This document shows positions 54,285 to 62,224 of a DNA stretch of 64,000 nt, one piece after another. The translations under genes and the position numbers were made by a program. The DNA comes from Pseudomonas serbica (lineage in GTDB: Bacteria > Pseudomonadota > Gammaproteobacteria > Pseudomonadales > Pseudomonadaceae): positions 434,001 through 498,000 of the forward strand of contig NZ_JAQIYM010000001.1 in the NCBI RefSeq assembly GCF_028823535.1. The letters run 5' to 3'. How positions within the stretch are numbered: the stretch's first letter is position 1; every line of letters begins with the position of its first letter. The notes under the pieces were generated by a model, which saw only the letters and a program-made list of their open reading frames with translations, searched no databases and was not told where the DNA came from.

Positions 54285-55142
54285 TTAACCGTTCCCTTCG
54301 ATTATCGCGGCATACCCCTCGCGAAAGCTCGGATACTTCGGCGTCCAACCCAACGCCCTAGCCCGTGCATTGCTACAACGCTTGCTCCCGGTGCGGCGCA
54401 CCGTGGCGTCCTCCGCCCATTCGGTCACACCCAGATACTCACGCAACCAGCCCACCACATCCGCCAGGGCCGCGGGCGCGTCATCAACGCCTATATAGAC
54501 GTCATCCAGTGCCTCGCCACGCCGATCCGCCTCCAGCAGACAGGCCATCAACCCCGCGGCGTCATCGGCATGAATTCGATTGGCGAACAGCGGCGGATCG
54601 ACCGCCACGCGATACCCCCGGCGAACCTGAGTCAGCAGCCACTCACGACCCGGGCCGTAGATACCGGTCAGTCGCACAATGCTGGCCGGGATGCCGCTGT
54701 TGAGGGCAATTTGCTCGGCCTCGAGCATCACCCGCCCTGAATAACCCGCCGCCACGGTCGGCGAAGTCTCGTCAATCCACTCGCCCTGCTGCTGACCGTA
54801 GACACTGCTGCTGGAAACGAACAGCAAGCGATTGGGCACCTGCCCGTAATCGCCCAGCCACTCCAGCACATGCTGCAGGCCCTGGACATAAGCGGCGCGG
54901 TAACCGGCCTCATCGTGATCGGTGGCAGCCGCGCAATACACCAGGTAATCCACCGCACCGATCGGCCAGGTCGCCGGGCAGTCTTTGTCGAACAAGTCGC
55001 CGGCCACCCCGACAACCCCATTTGGCAGGCGTGAAACGTCGCGGCGCAGGCCATGGACCTCCCACCCGCCAGCCAACAATTGCGTGGCCAGGCGACTGCC
55101 GACATCACCACAGCCGGCGATCAAAACAGAGGGCGCGGACAT
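54285..55142 (-). CDS. NAD(P)-dependent epimerase/dehydratase family protein (YeeZ-like)
   Basis: A 285-residue extended short-chain dehydrogenase-like protein. The N-terminal nucleotide loop is VLIAGCGDVGSRLATQL (about 6-22). It has FVSSSSVYGQQ (about 108-118), but the YxxxK catalytic pair is replaced by SGRVMLEAEQ, so it is probably not a canonical dehydrogenase. VRLTGIYGPGR and NRIHADDAAG are conserved family elements. The substrate is unknown. The start at 55142 has GGAGAG seven bases upstream. It is divergent from exbB. Confidence 0.82.
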   Translation of the reverse strand: MSAPSVLIAGCGDVGSRLATQLLAGGWEVHGLRRDVSRLPNGVVGVAGDLFDKDCPATWPIGAVDYLVYCAAATDHDEAGYRAAYVQGLQHVLEWLGDYGQVPNRLLFVSSSSVYGQQQGEWIDETSPTVAAGYSGRVMLEAEQIALNSGIPASIVRLTGIYGPGREWLLTQVRRGYRVAVDPPLFANRIHADDAAGLMACLLEADRRGEALDDVYIGVDDAPAALADVVGWLREYLGVTEWAEDATVRRTGSKRCSNARARALGWTPKYPSFREGYAAIIEGNG

Positions 55143-55331
55143 CAGAAAACTCTCCTCGAAAATGGACAAACTAGCGCCGGCAATGGACGAGCGGCTAGTA
55201 ATGCAGGAAAAAAAGAGACTCTATTACTTCTGTTAACAAGAATTAATTGCAATAATACTGGCCACTTTGTTCTCGGCCTCACGAGGCCTGGAAGAACATC
55301 AACCGTCTTTTTCTCTCAGGTCCGGCCCAGC

Positions 55332-56306
55332 ATGACACGAAATCAACTCTTCGCTTCGCCTACCAAACGACCTCGCGCCTGGAGCGCGGTGGCCGCCTTG
55401 CTACTCAGCCTGGTGCTGGCGCCGACCGCCGCATTGGCTGATGCACAAGCGCCCGTCGCCCCGGCTGCCGCCTCCGCACCTGCTCCAACCGATCACGCCG
55501 CTCCGGCGGTGACCCCGGCCGCGACCGATCCTGCCCAGGCAGTACCGGCAGACACTCTCGGTGAAGACGCTCCCGAAGTCCTCGAAGCTGACAACAGCTT
55601 GGGCATGGCCCATGACCTGTCGCCGTGGGGCATGTACCAGAACGCTGACATCATCGTGAAAATCGTGATGATCGGCCTGGCCATCGCTTCGATCATTACC
55701 TGGACCATCTGGATTGCCAAAGGCTTCGAGCTAATGGGCGCCAAGCGTCGCCTGCGCACTGAAATCGCGCACCTGAAAAAAGCCGCCACGCTCAAGGAAG
55801 CCGCCGCATCGGCGACCAAACCAGGCACCCTGGCCAACCTGCTGGTCCATGACGCCCTGGAAGAAATGCATTTGTCGGCGAGCAGCCGTGAGAAAGAAGG
55901 CATCAAGGAACGCGTCAGCTTCCGCCTTGAGCGCCTGGTGGCCGCCTGCGGCCGCAACATGAGCAGCGGCACCGGCGTACTCGCCACCATCGGTTCCACT
56001 GCGCCGTTCGTCGGTCTGTTTGGCACCGTATGGGGCATCATGAACAGCTTCATCGGCATCGCCAAGACCCAGACCACCAACCTGGCCGTCGTCGCCCCCG
56101 GCATCGCCGAAGCCCTGCTGGCAACCGCCCTGGGCCTGGTGGCAGCGATCCCGGCGGTCGTGATCTACAACGTATTCGCCCGCTCCATCGCCGGCTACAA
56201 GGCGCAAGTATCCGACGCGTCGGCAGAGGTCCTGCTGCTGGTCAGCCGCGACCTCGACCACCAGCCTGAGCGCAGCTCGCATCCGCACATGGTGAAAGTG
56301 GGGTAA
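55332..56306 (+). CDS. exbB: ExbB, TonB energy-transducing proton channel subunit
   Basis: A 324-residue ExbB with an unusually long N-terminus: a cleavable-looking signal (WSAVAALLLSLVLAPTAALA, to about residue 36) and an Ala/Pro-rich periplasmic tail to about residue 90. Then three membrane helices follow (about 112-135, 215-240 and 255-280) with the core elements LATIGSTAPFVGLFGTVWGIMN and APGIAEALLATALGL. The extended form is known from fluorescent Pseudomonas and related species. It works with ExbD and TonB to transmit the proton-motive force to outer-membrane receptors. No strong Fur site was established in the AT-rich leader. Confidence 0.94.
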   Translation: MTRNQLFASPTKRPRAWSAVAALLLSLVLAPTAALADAQAPVAPAAASAPAPTDHAAPAVTPAATDPAQAVPADTLGEDAPEVLEADNSLGMAHDLSPWGMYQNADIIVKIVMIGLAIASIITWTIWIAKGFELMGAKRRLRTEIAHLKKAATLKEAAASATKPGTLANLLVHDALEEMHLSASSREKEGIKERVSFRLERLVAACGRNMSSGTGVLATIGSTAPFVGLFGTVWGIMNSFIGIAKTQTTNLAVVAPGIAEALLATALGLVAAIPAVVIYNVFARSIAGYKAQVSDASAEVLLLVSRDLDHQPERSSHPHMVKVG

Positions 56307-56312
56307 TCGGCC

Positions 56313-56741
56313 ATGGGCCTGCATTTGAAAGAAGGGGCAGACGACGATCTGTCCGAGAACCACGAAATCAACGTCACGCCGTTCATCGACGTGATGCTGG
56401 TGCTGCTGATCATCTTCATGGTGGCGGCCCCGCTGGCCACCGTGGACATCAAGGTCGACCTGCCCGCATCCACCGCCAAACCGGCGCCGCGGCCAGAGAA
56501 ACCTGTGTTCCTTAGCGTCAAGGCTGACCAGCGCCTGTTCCTTGGCGAAGATGAAGTGAAGGCCGAAACACTCGGCGCTACGCTCGACGCCAGGACGCAG
56601 GGCAAGAAAGACACGACGATCTTCTTCCAGGCCGATAAAGGCGTGGATTACGGCGACCTGATGAGCGTGATGGACAATCTGCGCGCCGCCGGTTACCTGA
56701 AGGTGGGCTTGGTCGGACTTGAGACGGCAGCCAAGAAATGA
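56313..56741 (+). CDS. exbD: ExbD, TonB energy-transducing subunit
   Basis: A 142-residue protein. The single membrane helix (about 26-43, DVMLVLLIIFMVAAPL) carries the essential aspartate D26 in FIDVML. The periplasmic domain follows (about 50-142). It forms the proton channel with ExbB. It starts 6 bases after exbB and its last codons overlap tonB by four bases. Confidence 0.95.
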   Translation: MGLHLKEGADDDLSENHEINVTPFIDVMLVLLIIFMVAAPLATVDIKVDLPASTAKPAPRPEKPVFLSVKADQRLFLGEDEVKAETLGATLDARTQGKKDTTIFFQADKGVDYGDLMSVMDNLRAAGYLKVGLVGLETAAKK

Positions 56742-57487
56742 TCACTACGCGCCATAAACTGACGCGTTACAGCGGTAGCCTGGCGATCGTGCTGGGCGTT
56801 CACGCAGTGGCGATCGCGCTGGCCGTGAACTGGACTGCCCACCCGCCCATCGAATTGCCGCCCCAGGCAATGATGGTCGAGCTGGCACCGGTTCCCGCCC
56901 CGCCACCGCCTGCACCGCCTAAGGTCGTCACGCCTCCGCAGCCGCCCGCTCCGGTTGAAGAACTGCCGATACCCAAGCTTGCCGAAGCGCCGAAGGCCGA
57001 GATTGCCGTGCCCAAGCCGGTCAAGCCCAAGCCGAAGCCGCAACCGCCCAAGCCGGTAGAGAAAAAGCCCGAGCCGCCAAAGGAAAAACCGTCGGAAGCC
57101 AAGCCAAGTGACGCCCAACCGACTCAGGCCCCTACGGAGAAATCCGCCCAGCCTGCGTCGAGCCCATCCCCGGCTCAACTGGCCGCCAAAGCCAGCTGGC
57201 AAGGCACCTTGCTCGCCCACCTTGCCAAGTACAAGAAGTATCCGGCCAGTGCTCAGGCACGGGGCAAGGAAGGCATGAACCGGCTGCGCTTCGTGGTGGA
57301 TGCCGAAGGCAACGTGCTGTCGTTCGAACTGGTGGGCGCCTCCGGCACTGCGGATCTGGACCGGGCAACCCTGGAAATGATCCGCCGGGCCCAACCGCTG
57401 CCCAAGCCACCGGCAGACATGCTGACCAATGGCTCCATCGAAATTGTTGCTCCGTTTGTTTATTCGCTGGAAAAGCGTCGGCGCTAA
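56738..57487 (+). CDS. tonB: TonB energy-transducer protein
   Basis: A 249-residue protein: N-terminal membrane anchor (about 10-30, SGSLAIVLGVHAVAIALAVNW-like), proline/lysine-rich periplasmic arm (about 48-135) and the C-terminal domain (about 155-249) with YPASAQARGKEGMNRLRFVVD and FELVGASGT. It carries energy from ExbBD to siderophore and vitamin B12 receptors. The ATGA overlap with exbD implies tight coupling. A strong hairpin ends the operon. Confidence 0.94.
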   Translation: MITTRHKLTRYSGSLAIVLGVHAVAIALAVNWTAHPPIELPPQAMMVELAPVPAPPPPAPPKVVTPPQPPAPVEELPIPKLAEAPKAEIAVPKPVKPKPKPQPPKPVEKKPEPPKEKPSEAKPSDAQPTQAPTEKSAQPASSPSPAQLAAKASWQGTLLAHLAKYKKYPASAQARGKEGMNRLRFVVDAEGNVLSFELVGASGTADLDRATLEMIRRAQPLPKPPADMLTNGSIEIVAPFVYSLEKRRR

Positions 57488-57499
57488 AAGCAACAAATC

Positions 57500-57577
57500 A
57501 AAAGATCGCAGCCTGCGGCAGCGCCTTCAGGGATCACGTTAACCCGTGAAGGCGCTGCCGCAGGCTGCGATCTTTTT
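57500..57577. terminator. Long inverted repeat after tonB
   Basis: aaaagatcgcagcctgcggcagcgccttca and its exact inverse flank an 18-base loop. At nearly 30 paired bases with a T tract, it can terminate transcription. The word gatcgcagcctgcggcag is a recurrent intergenic repeat in Pseudomonas, as far as I know. Confidence 0.88.
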
Positions 57578-57680
57578 TGCCTTTTGCATTGCCCTGTGTC
57601 GCGCGATACACGCAGTCTGATAACGTGCGTCTATCGATTGCAGCCGGTATGCTTGGCTCGCAACTTCATGGACGCTTGCT

Positions 57681-58610
57681 ATGACCCTCACTGAATTACG
57701 CTACATCGTAACCCTCGCCCAAGAACAGCACTTCGGCCATGCCGCCGAGCGCTGTCACGTCAGCCAGCCAACCCTGTCGGTGGGCGTGAAAAAGCTTGAA
57801 GACGAACTCGGTGTGCTGATTTTCGAGCGCAGCAAAAGCGCCGTGCGCTTGACCCCGGTCGGCGAAGGCATCGTTGCCCAGGCGCAAAAGGTGCTTGAGC
57901 AGGCCCAAGGCATCCGCGAACTGGCCCAGGCCGGCAAGAACCAGCTGACCGCGCCACTGAAGGTCGGCGCGATCTATACCGTCGGCCCGTACCTGTTCCC
58001 GCACCTGATTCCGCAACTGCACCGGGTTGCCCCGCAGATGCCGTTGTACATCGAGGAAAACTTCACCCACGTGCTGCGTGACAAACTGCGCAACGGCGAA
58101 CTCGACGCGATCATTATCGCGCTGCCGTTCAACGAAGCCGACGTGCTGACCTTGCAGCTCTATGACGAGCCGTTCTATGTCCTGATGCCGGCTCAACACC
58201 CGTGGACACAGAAAGAATCCATCGACGCCAGCCTGCTCAACGACAAGAGTCTGCTGCTGCTCGGCGAAGGCCATTGCTTCCGCGACCAGGTACTCGAAGC
58301 CTGCCCGACCCTGACCAAGGGCAACGACGGCGCCAAGCACACCACCGTGGAGTCCAGCTCACTGGAAACCATCCGCCACATGGTGGCTTCCGGCCTTGGC
58401 ATTTCGATCCTGCCGCTGTCGGCAGTCGACAGCCATCACTACGCCCCCGGCGTGATCGAAGTTCGCCCGCTGTCGGCGCCAGTGCCCTATCGCACCGTGG
58501 CCATCGCCTGGCGTGCGAGCTTCCCGCGGCCGAAGGCCATTGAAATCCTCGCTGACTCCATTCGCCTGTGCTCGGTGGCTAAACCCGCAGCACCGGTGAC
58601 GGCCGGTTAA
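57681..58610 (+). CDS. oxyR: Hydrogen peroxide-inducible regulator OxyR
   Basis: A 309-residue LysR-type redox sensor. HTH at about 18-38 (FGHAAERCHVSQPTLSVGVK); the redox pair C199 in GEGHCFRD and C208 in QVLEAC is intact with the canonical numbering. In the oxidised disulfide form it activates catalase and peroxidase genes. It is upstream of recG with a nine-base gap and may be co-transcribed with it, as in P. aeruginosa. Confidence 0.96.
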   Translation: MTLTELRYIVTLAQEQHFGHAAERCHVSQPTLSVGVKKLEDELGVLIFERSKSAVRLTPVGEGIVAQAQKVLEQAQGIRELAQAGKNQLTAPLKVGAIYTVGPYLFPHLIPQLHRVAPQMPLYIEENFTHVLRDKLRNGELDAIIIALPFNEADVLTLQLYDEPFYVLMPAQHPWTQKESIDASLLNDKSLLLLGEGHCFRDQVLEACPTLTKGNDGAKHTTVESSSLETIRHMVASGLGISILPLSAVDSHHYAPGVIEVRPLSAPVPYRTVAIAWRASFPRPKAIEILADSIRLCSVAKPAAPVTAG

Positions 58611-58618
58611 GCAACGCC

Positions 58619-60694
58619 ATGACCGAGTTGTCGCAAGTGTCGGTGACGGCGCTCAAGGGCGTCGGCGAAGCCATGGCCGAAAAACTGGCCAAGGTCGGCC
58701 TGGAAAACCTCCAGGACGTTCTGTTTCACCTGCCGCTGCGCTACCAGGATCGAACCCGGGTGGTTCCGATCGGCCACTTGCGACCGGGACAGGACGCCGT
58801 GGTCGAAGGCACCGTCAGCGGCGCCGATGTGGTCATGGGCCGGCGCCGTAGCCTCGTCGTGCGCATGCAGGACGGCACCGGCGGCCTGAGCCTGCGCTTC
58901 TACCATTTCAGCAATGCACAGAAAGAAGGCCTCAAGCGCGGCACGCGGATTCGCTGCTATGGCGAAGTGCGGCCCGGCGCCTCGGGCCTGGAGATCTACC
59001 ACCCGGAATACCGCGCCATCACCGGCGACGAACCGCCGCCTGTGGATGAAACCCTGACCCCGGTGTACCCGCTCACCGAAGGCCTGACCCAACAGCGCCT
59101 GCGCCAGCTGTGCATGCAAACCCTGACCCTGCTTGGCCCCAGCAGCCTGCCCGACTGGTTGCCAAAGGAGCTGGCCCGCGATTACCAGCTCGCGCCCCTG
59201 GCCGATGCCATCCGCTACCTGCATAACCCGCCGGCCGATGCCGACGTCGACGAACTCGCCCTGGGTCATCACTGGGCCCAGCATCGGCTGGCCTTCGAAG
59301 AACTGCTGACCCATCAACTGTCCCAGCAACGCCTGCGCGAGAGCATGCGTTCGCTGCGCGCGCCGGCAATGCCCAAGGCCGCCCGACTGCCGGGAAAGTA
59401 CCTGGCCAATCTCGGCTTCAGCCCCACGGGTGCACAGCAGCGGGTCGGCAACGAAATCGCCTACGACCTCAGCCAGCACGAGCCGATGCTGCGCCTGATC
59501 CAAGGTGACGTCGGTGCCGGTAAAACGGTGGTCGCCGCCCTTGCCGCACTGCAGGCGCTGGAGGCGGGTTATCAGGTCGCGCTGATGGCGCCGACCGAGA
59601 TCCTCGCCGAACAGCACTTCATCACCTTCAAGCGCTGGCTCGAACCGCTGGGCATTGAAGTCGCCTGGCTGGCTGGCAAGCTCAAGGGCAAGAACCGCGT
59701 CGCCGCGCTGGAACAGATCGCCAGCGGCACACCCATGGTGGTCGGCACCCACGCGTTGTTCCAGGATGAAGTGCAGTTCAAGAACCTGGCGCTGGTGATC
59801 ATCGACGAACAACACCGCTTTGGCGTCCAGCAGCGTCTGGCGCTTCGGCAGAAAGGCGTCGGCGGACGCATGTGCCCGCATCAACTGATCATGACCGCCA
59901 CGCCGATTCCACGCACCCTGGCGATGAGCGCCTACGCCGACCTCGACACCTCGATCCTCGACGAATTGCCGCCCGGTCGCACCCCGGTCAACACCGTGCT
60001 GGTCACCGACACCCGCCGCGTCGAAGTCATCGAACGAGTGCGCAGCGCTTGCGCCGAAGGGCGTCAGGCCTACTGGGTATGCACGCTGATCGAAGAGTCG
60101 GAAGAGCTGACCTGCCAGGCCGCGCAAACCACTTACGAAGACCTCACCGCAGCCCTCGGCGAGTTGAAAGTGGGGCTGATTCACGGCCGCATGAAGCCTG
60201 CCGAAAAAGCCGAGGTAATGGCCCAGTTCAAGGCTGGCAACCTGCAGCTGCTGGTGGCCACCACCGTGATCGAAGTCGGCGTGGACGTGCCCAACGCCAG
60301 CCTGATGATCATCGAAAACCCCGAACGCCTGGGCCTGGCGCAACTGCACCAGTTGCGCGGCCGCGTCGGACGGGGCAGTGCGGTCAGCCATTGCGTGCTG
60401 CTTTACCATCCGCCGTTGTCGCAGATCGGACGCCAGCGGCTGGGTATCATGCGCGAAACAAACGACGGCTTCGTGATCGCCGAAAAAGACCTCGAGCTGC
60501 GCGGCCCTGGCGAAATGCTCGGCACACGACAGACCGGCCTGCTCCAATTCAAGGTCGCCGACCTGATGCGCGACGCCGATTTGCTACCCGCCGTACGCGA
60601 TGCCGCCCAAGCCCTGCTGGAACGCTGGCCCGACCATGTCAGCCCGCTACTCGACCGCTGGTTGCGCCATGGGCAGCAATACGGCCAAGTGTGA
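58619..60694 (+). CDS. recG: ATP-dependent DNA helicase RecG
   Basis: A 691-residue branch-migration helicase of normal length. An N-terminal wedge/OB region (about 50-150) is followed by helicase motif I GDVGAGKTVVAALA (about 297-310), motif II DEQHRFGV, motif III TATPIPRTLAM and motif VI QLHQLRGRVGRG (about 577-588). It remodels stalled forks and Holliday junctions. The gene is directly downstream of oxyR, and an HDOD gene follows after 78 bases. Confidence 0.96.
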   Translation: MTELSQVSVTALKGVGEAMAEKLAKVGLENLQDVLFHLPLRYQDRTRVVPIGHLRPGQDAVVEGTVSGADVVMGRRRSLVVRMQDGTGGLSLRFYHFSNAQKEGLKRGTRIRCYGEVRPGASGLEIYHPEYRAITGDEPPPVDETLTPVYPLTEGLTQQRLRQLCMQTLTLLGPSSLPDWLPKELARDYQLAPLADAIRYLHNPPADADVDELALGHHWAQHRLAFEELLTHQLSQQRLRESMRSLRAPAMPKAARLPGKYLANLGFSPTGAQQRVGNEIAYDLSQHEPMLRLIQGDVGAGKTVVAALAALQALEAGYQVALMAPTEILAEQHFITFKRWLEPLGIEVAWLAGKLKGKNRVAALEQIASGTPMVVGTHALFQDEVQFKNLALVIIDEQHRFGVQQRLALRQKGVGGRMCPHQLIMTATPIPRTLAMSAYADLDTSILDELPPGRTPVNTVLVTDTRRVEVIERVRSACAEGRQAYWVCTLIEESEELTCQAAQTTYEDLTAALGELKVGLIHGRMKPAEKAEVMAQFKAGNLQLLVATTVIEVGVDVPNASLMIIENPERLGLAQLHQLRGRVGRGSAVSHCVLLYHPPLSQIGRQRLGIMRETNDGFVIAEKDLELRGPGEMLGTRQTGLLQFKVADLMRDADLLPAVRDAAQALLERWPDHVSPLLDRWLRHGQQYGQV

Positions 60695-60772
60695 GCACCG
60701 TCTCAGTTTCCAGGCCATGGTTTTGAGCAAGCTGGTTATACTCCTGAAATTGTTTTGAAACGGATACAGACC

Positions 60773-62173
60773 ATGACCGAAGTTGCACTCGCACCCGCCA
60801 CTCCGCACGCTCCATCGGTCATTCGTCTGTTGCTGGATAAAATGGGCATCGCTTTCGAAGAAGTGCTCGACCATCACGGCCTCAATGCCGCGCGCAAAGT
60901 CCAGGCCGTGCTGCTCGATGACAGTGTCGGCTCGCTGATGGTGCTGTACCCGCAGAGCCAATTGCTGGACCTCAATCGCCTGACCGAACTCACCGGCCGG
61001 CGCCTCACGGCCGTGTCGACCGAGCGTCTGGAGAAAATGCTCGGCAAACACAACCTGAGCCTGATGCCGGGCTTGCCATCGCTGACCAGCTCGCCGTGCC
61101 TGTATGAAGAAAGCCTGTTGCGCGAGCCCATGCTGCTGGTCAACTCAGGTGAGCCGGGCGTACTGCTGGAGATCACCAGTGAAGCCTTCCGGTCCATGCT
61201 GAGCAAGGCCAGCGCCGCCAACTTCGGCGTGAACCTGAGCAGCATCCGCCCCAACCTCGATCGCCCCGACGATGACCGTGAGGAAATTTCCCAGGCCGTC
61301 CAGGCGTTTACCGCACGACGTATCCAGCAACGACTGGAAGCGACCATCGAGATTCCGCCGCTGGCCGAAACGGCACAGAAGATCATCAAGCTGCGTGTCG
61401 ATCCCGACGCCACCATCGACGACATTACCGGCGTGGTCGAAACCGACCCGGCGCTGGCCGCACAAGTGGTGAGTTGGGCTGCATCGCCCTACTACGCCTC
61501 ACCGGGCAAGATTCGCTCGGTAGAAGACGCGATCGTCCGGGTATTGGGTTTCGACCTGGTGATCAACCTGGCGCTGGGCCTGGCCCTGGGCAAAACCTTG
61601 AGCCTGCCCAAGGACCAGCCGCAACACAGCACACCTTACTGGCAGCAATCGATCTACACGGCCGCGGTCATCGAAGGCCTGACCCGCGCCATGCCTCGCG
61701 CCCAGCGCCCGGAAGCGGGCCTGACTTACCTCGCGGGCCTGCTGCACAACTTCGGCTACCTGTTGCTGGCCCACGTATTCCCACCGCACTTCTCGCTGAT
61801 CTGCCGGCACCTGGAGGTCAACCCGCACCTGTGCCACAGCTTTGTGGAGCAACACCTGCTCGGCATCAGCCGTGAACAGATCGGCTCATGGCTGATGCGC
61901 TACTGGGACATGCCGGAAGAACTGACCACCGCGCTGCGCTTCCAGCACGACCCAGGCTACGACGGCACCTTCGCCGAGTACCCGAACCTGGTGTGCCTGG
62001 CCGTGCGCCTGCTGCGCAGCCGCGGCATCGGCTCCGGACCGGACGAAGGCATCCCCGACGCCCTGCTCGAACGCCTCGGCCTCAGCCGTGCCAAGGCCGA
62101 GGACGTCGTTAGCAAAGTGCTTGAGGCTGAAGTGCTTCTGCGTGAACTGGCCTCACAATTCAGTCAGGGATAA
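60773..62173 (+). CDS. HDOD-domain protein with YbaK-like N-terminal domain
   Basis: A 466-residue protein. The N-terminal 150 residues resemble the YbaK/ProX aminoacyl-tRNA deacylase fold (GIAFEEVLDHHGLNAARKVQAVLLDD, LTELTGRRLTAVSTERLE). Then comes an HDOD domain (about 190-400) marked by IPPLAETAQKIIKLRVDPDA, DITGVVETDPALAAQVVSWA and AGLLHNFGYLLLAHVFP. HDOD proteins are usually non-catalytic signalling partners in stress, motility or nucleotide signalling. It may be co-transcribed with recG, 78 bases upstream. The ATG at 60773 is preferred over the TTG at 60755. Confidence 0.85.
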   Translation: MTEVALAPATPHAPSVIRLLLDKMGIAFEEVLDHHGLNAARKVQAVLLDDSVGSLMVLYPQSQLLDLNRLTELTGRRLTAVSTERLEKMLGKHNLSLMPGLPSLTSSPCLYEESLLREPMLLVNSGEPGVLLEITSEAFRSMLSKASAANFGVNLSSIRPNLDRPDDDREEISQAVQAFTARRIQQRLEATIEIPPLAETAQKIIKLRVDPDATIDDITGVVETDPALAAQVVSWAASPYYASPGKIRSVEDAIVRVLGFDLVINLALGLALGKTLSLPKDQPQHSTPYWQQSIYTAAVIEGLTRAMPRAQRPEAGLTYLAGLLHNFGYLLLAHVFPPHFSLICRHLEVNPHLCHSFVEQHLLGISREQIGSWLMRYWDMPEELTTALRFQHDPGYDGTFAEYPNLVCLAVRLLRSRGIGSGPDEGIPDALLERLGLSRAKAEDVVSKVLEAEVLLRELASQFSQG

Positions 62174-62213
62174 AAAAACCGCTCTCACATCAGGGTAATG
62201 TGGAGCGGCTTTT
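62173..62213 (+). terminator. Terminator of the HDOD gene
   Basis: aaaaaaccgctctcacat-n7-atgtggagcggctttt pairs over about 11 bases with one unpaired position and ends in a T run. It lies directly after the stop, between convergent genes. Confidence 0.8.
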
Positions 62214-62224
62214 GTGGTCCGGTA

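Noticed and set aside
55170..55331. Possible Fur box upstream of exbB (around 55240-55258)
   Set aside because: The AT-rich stretch gaattaattgcaataata is only loosely similar to the 19-base Fur consensus; by eye it is not distinct from background.
58607..60547. Long minus-strand open frame opposite recG
   Set aside because: RecG motifs on the plus strand are complete; the antisense product looks like translated third-position GC bias.
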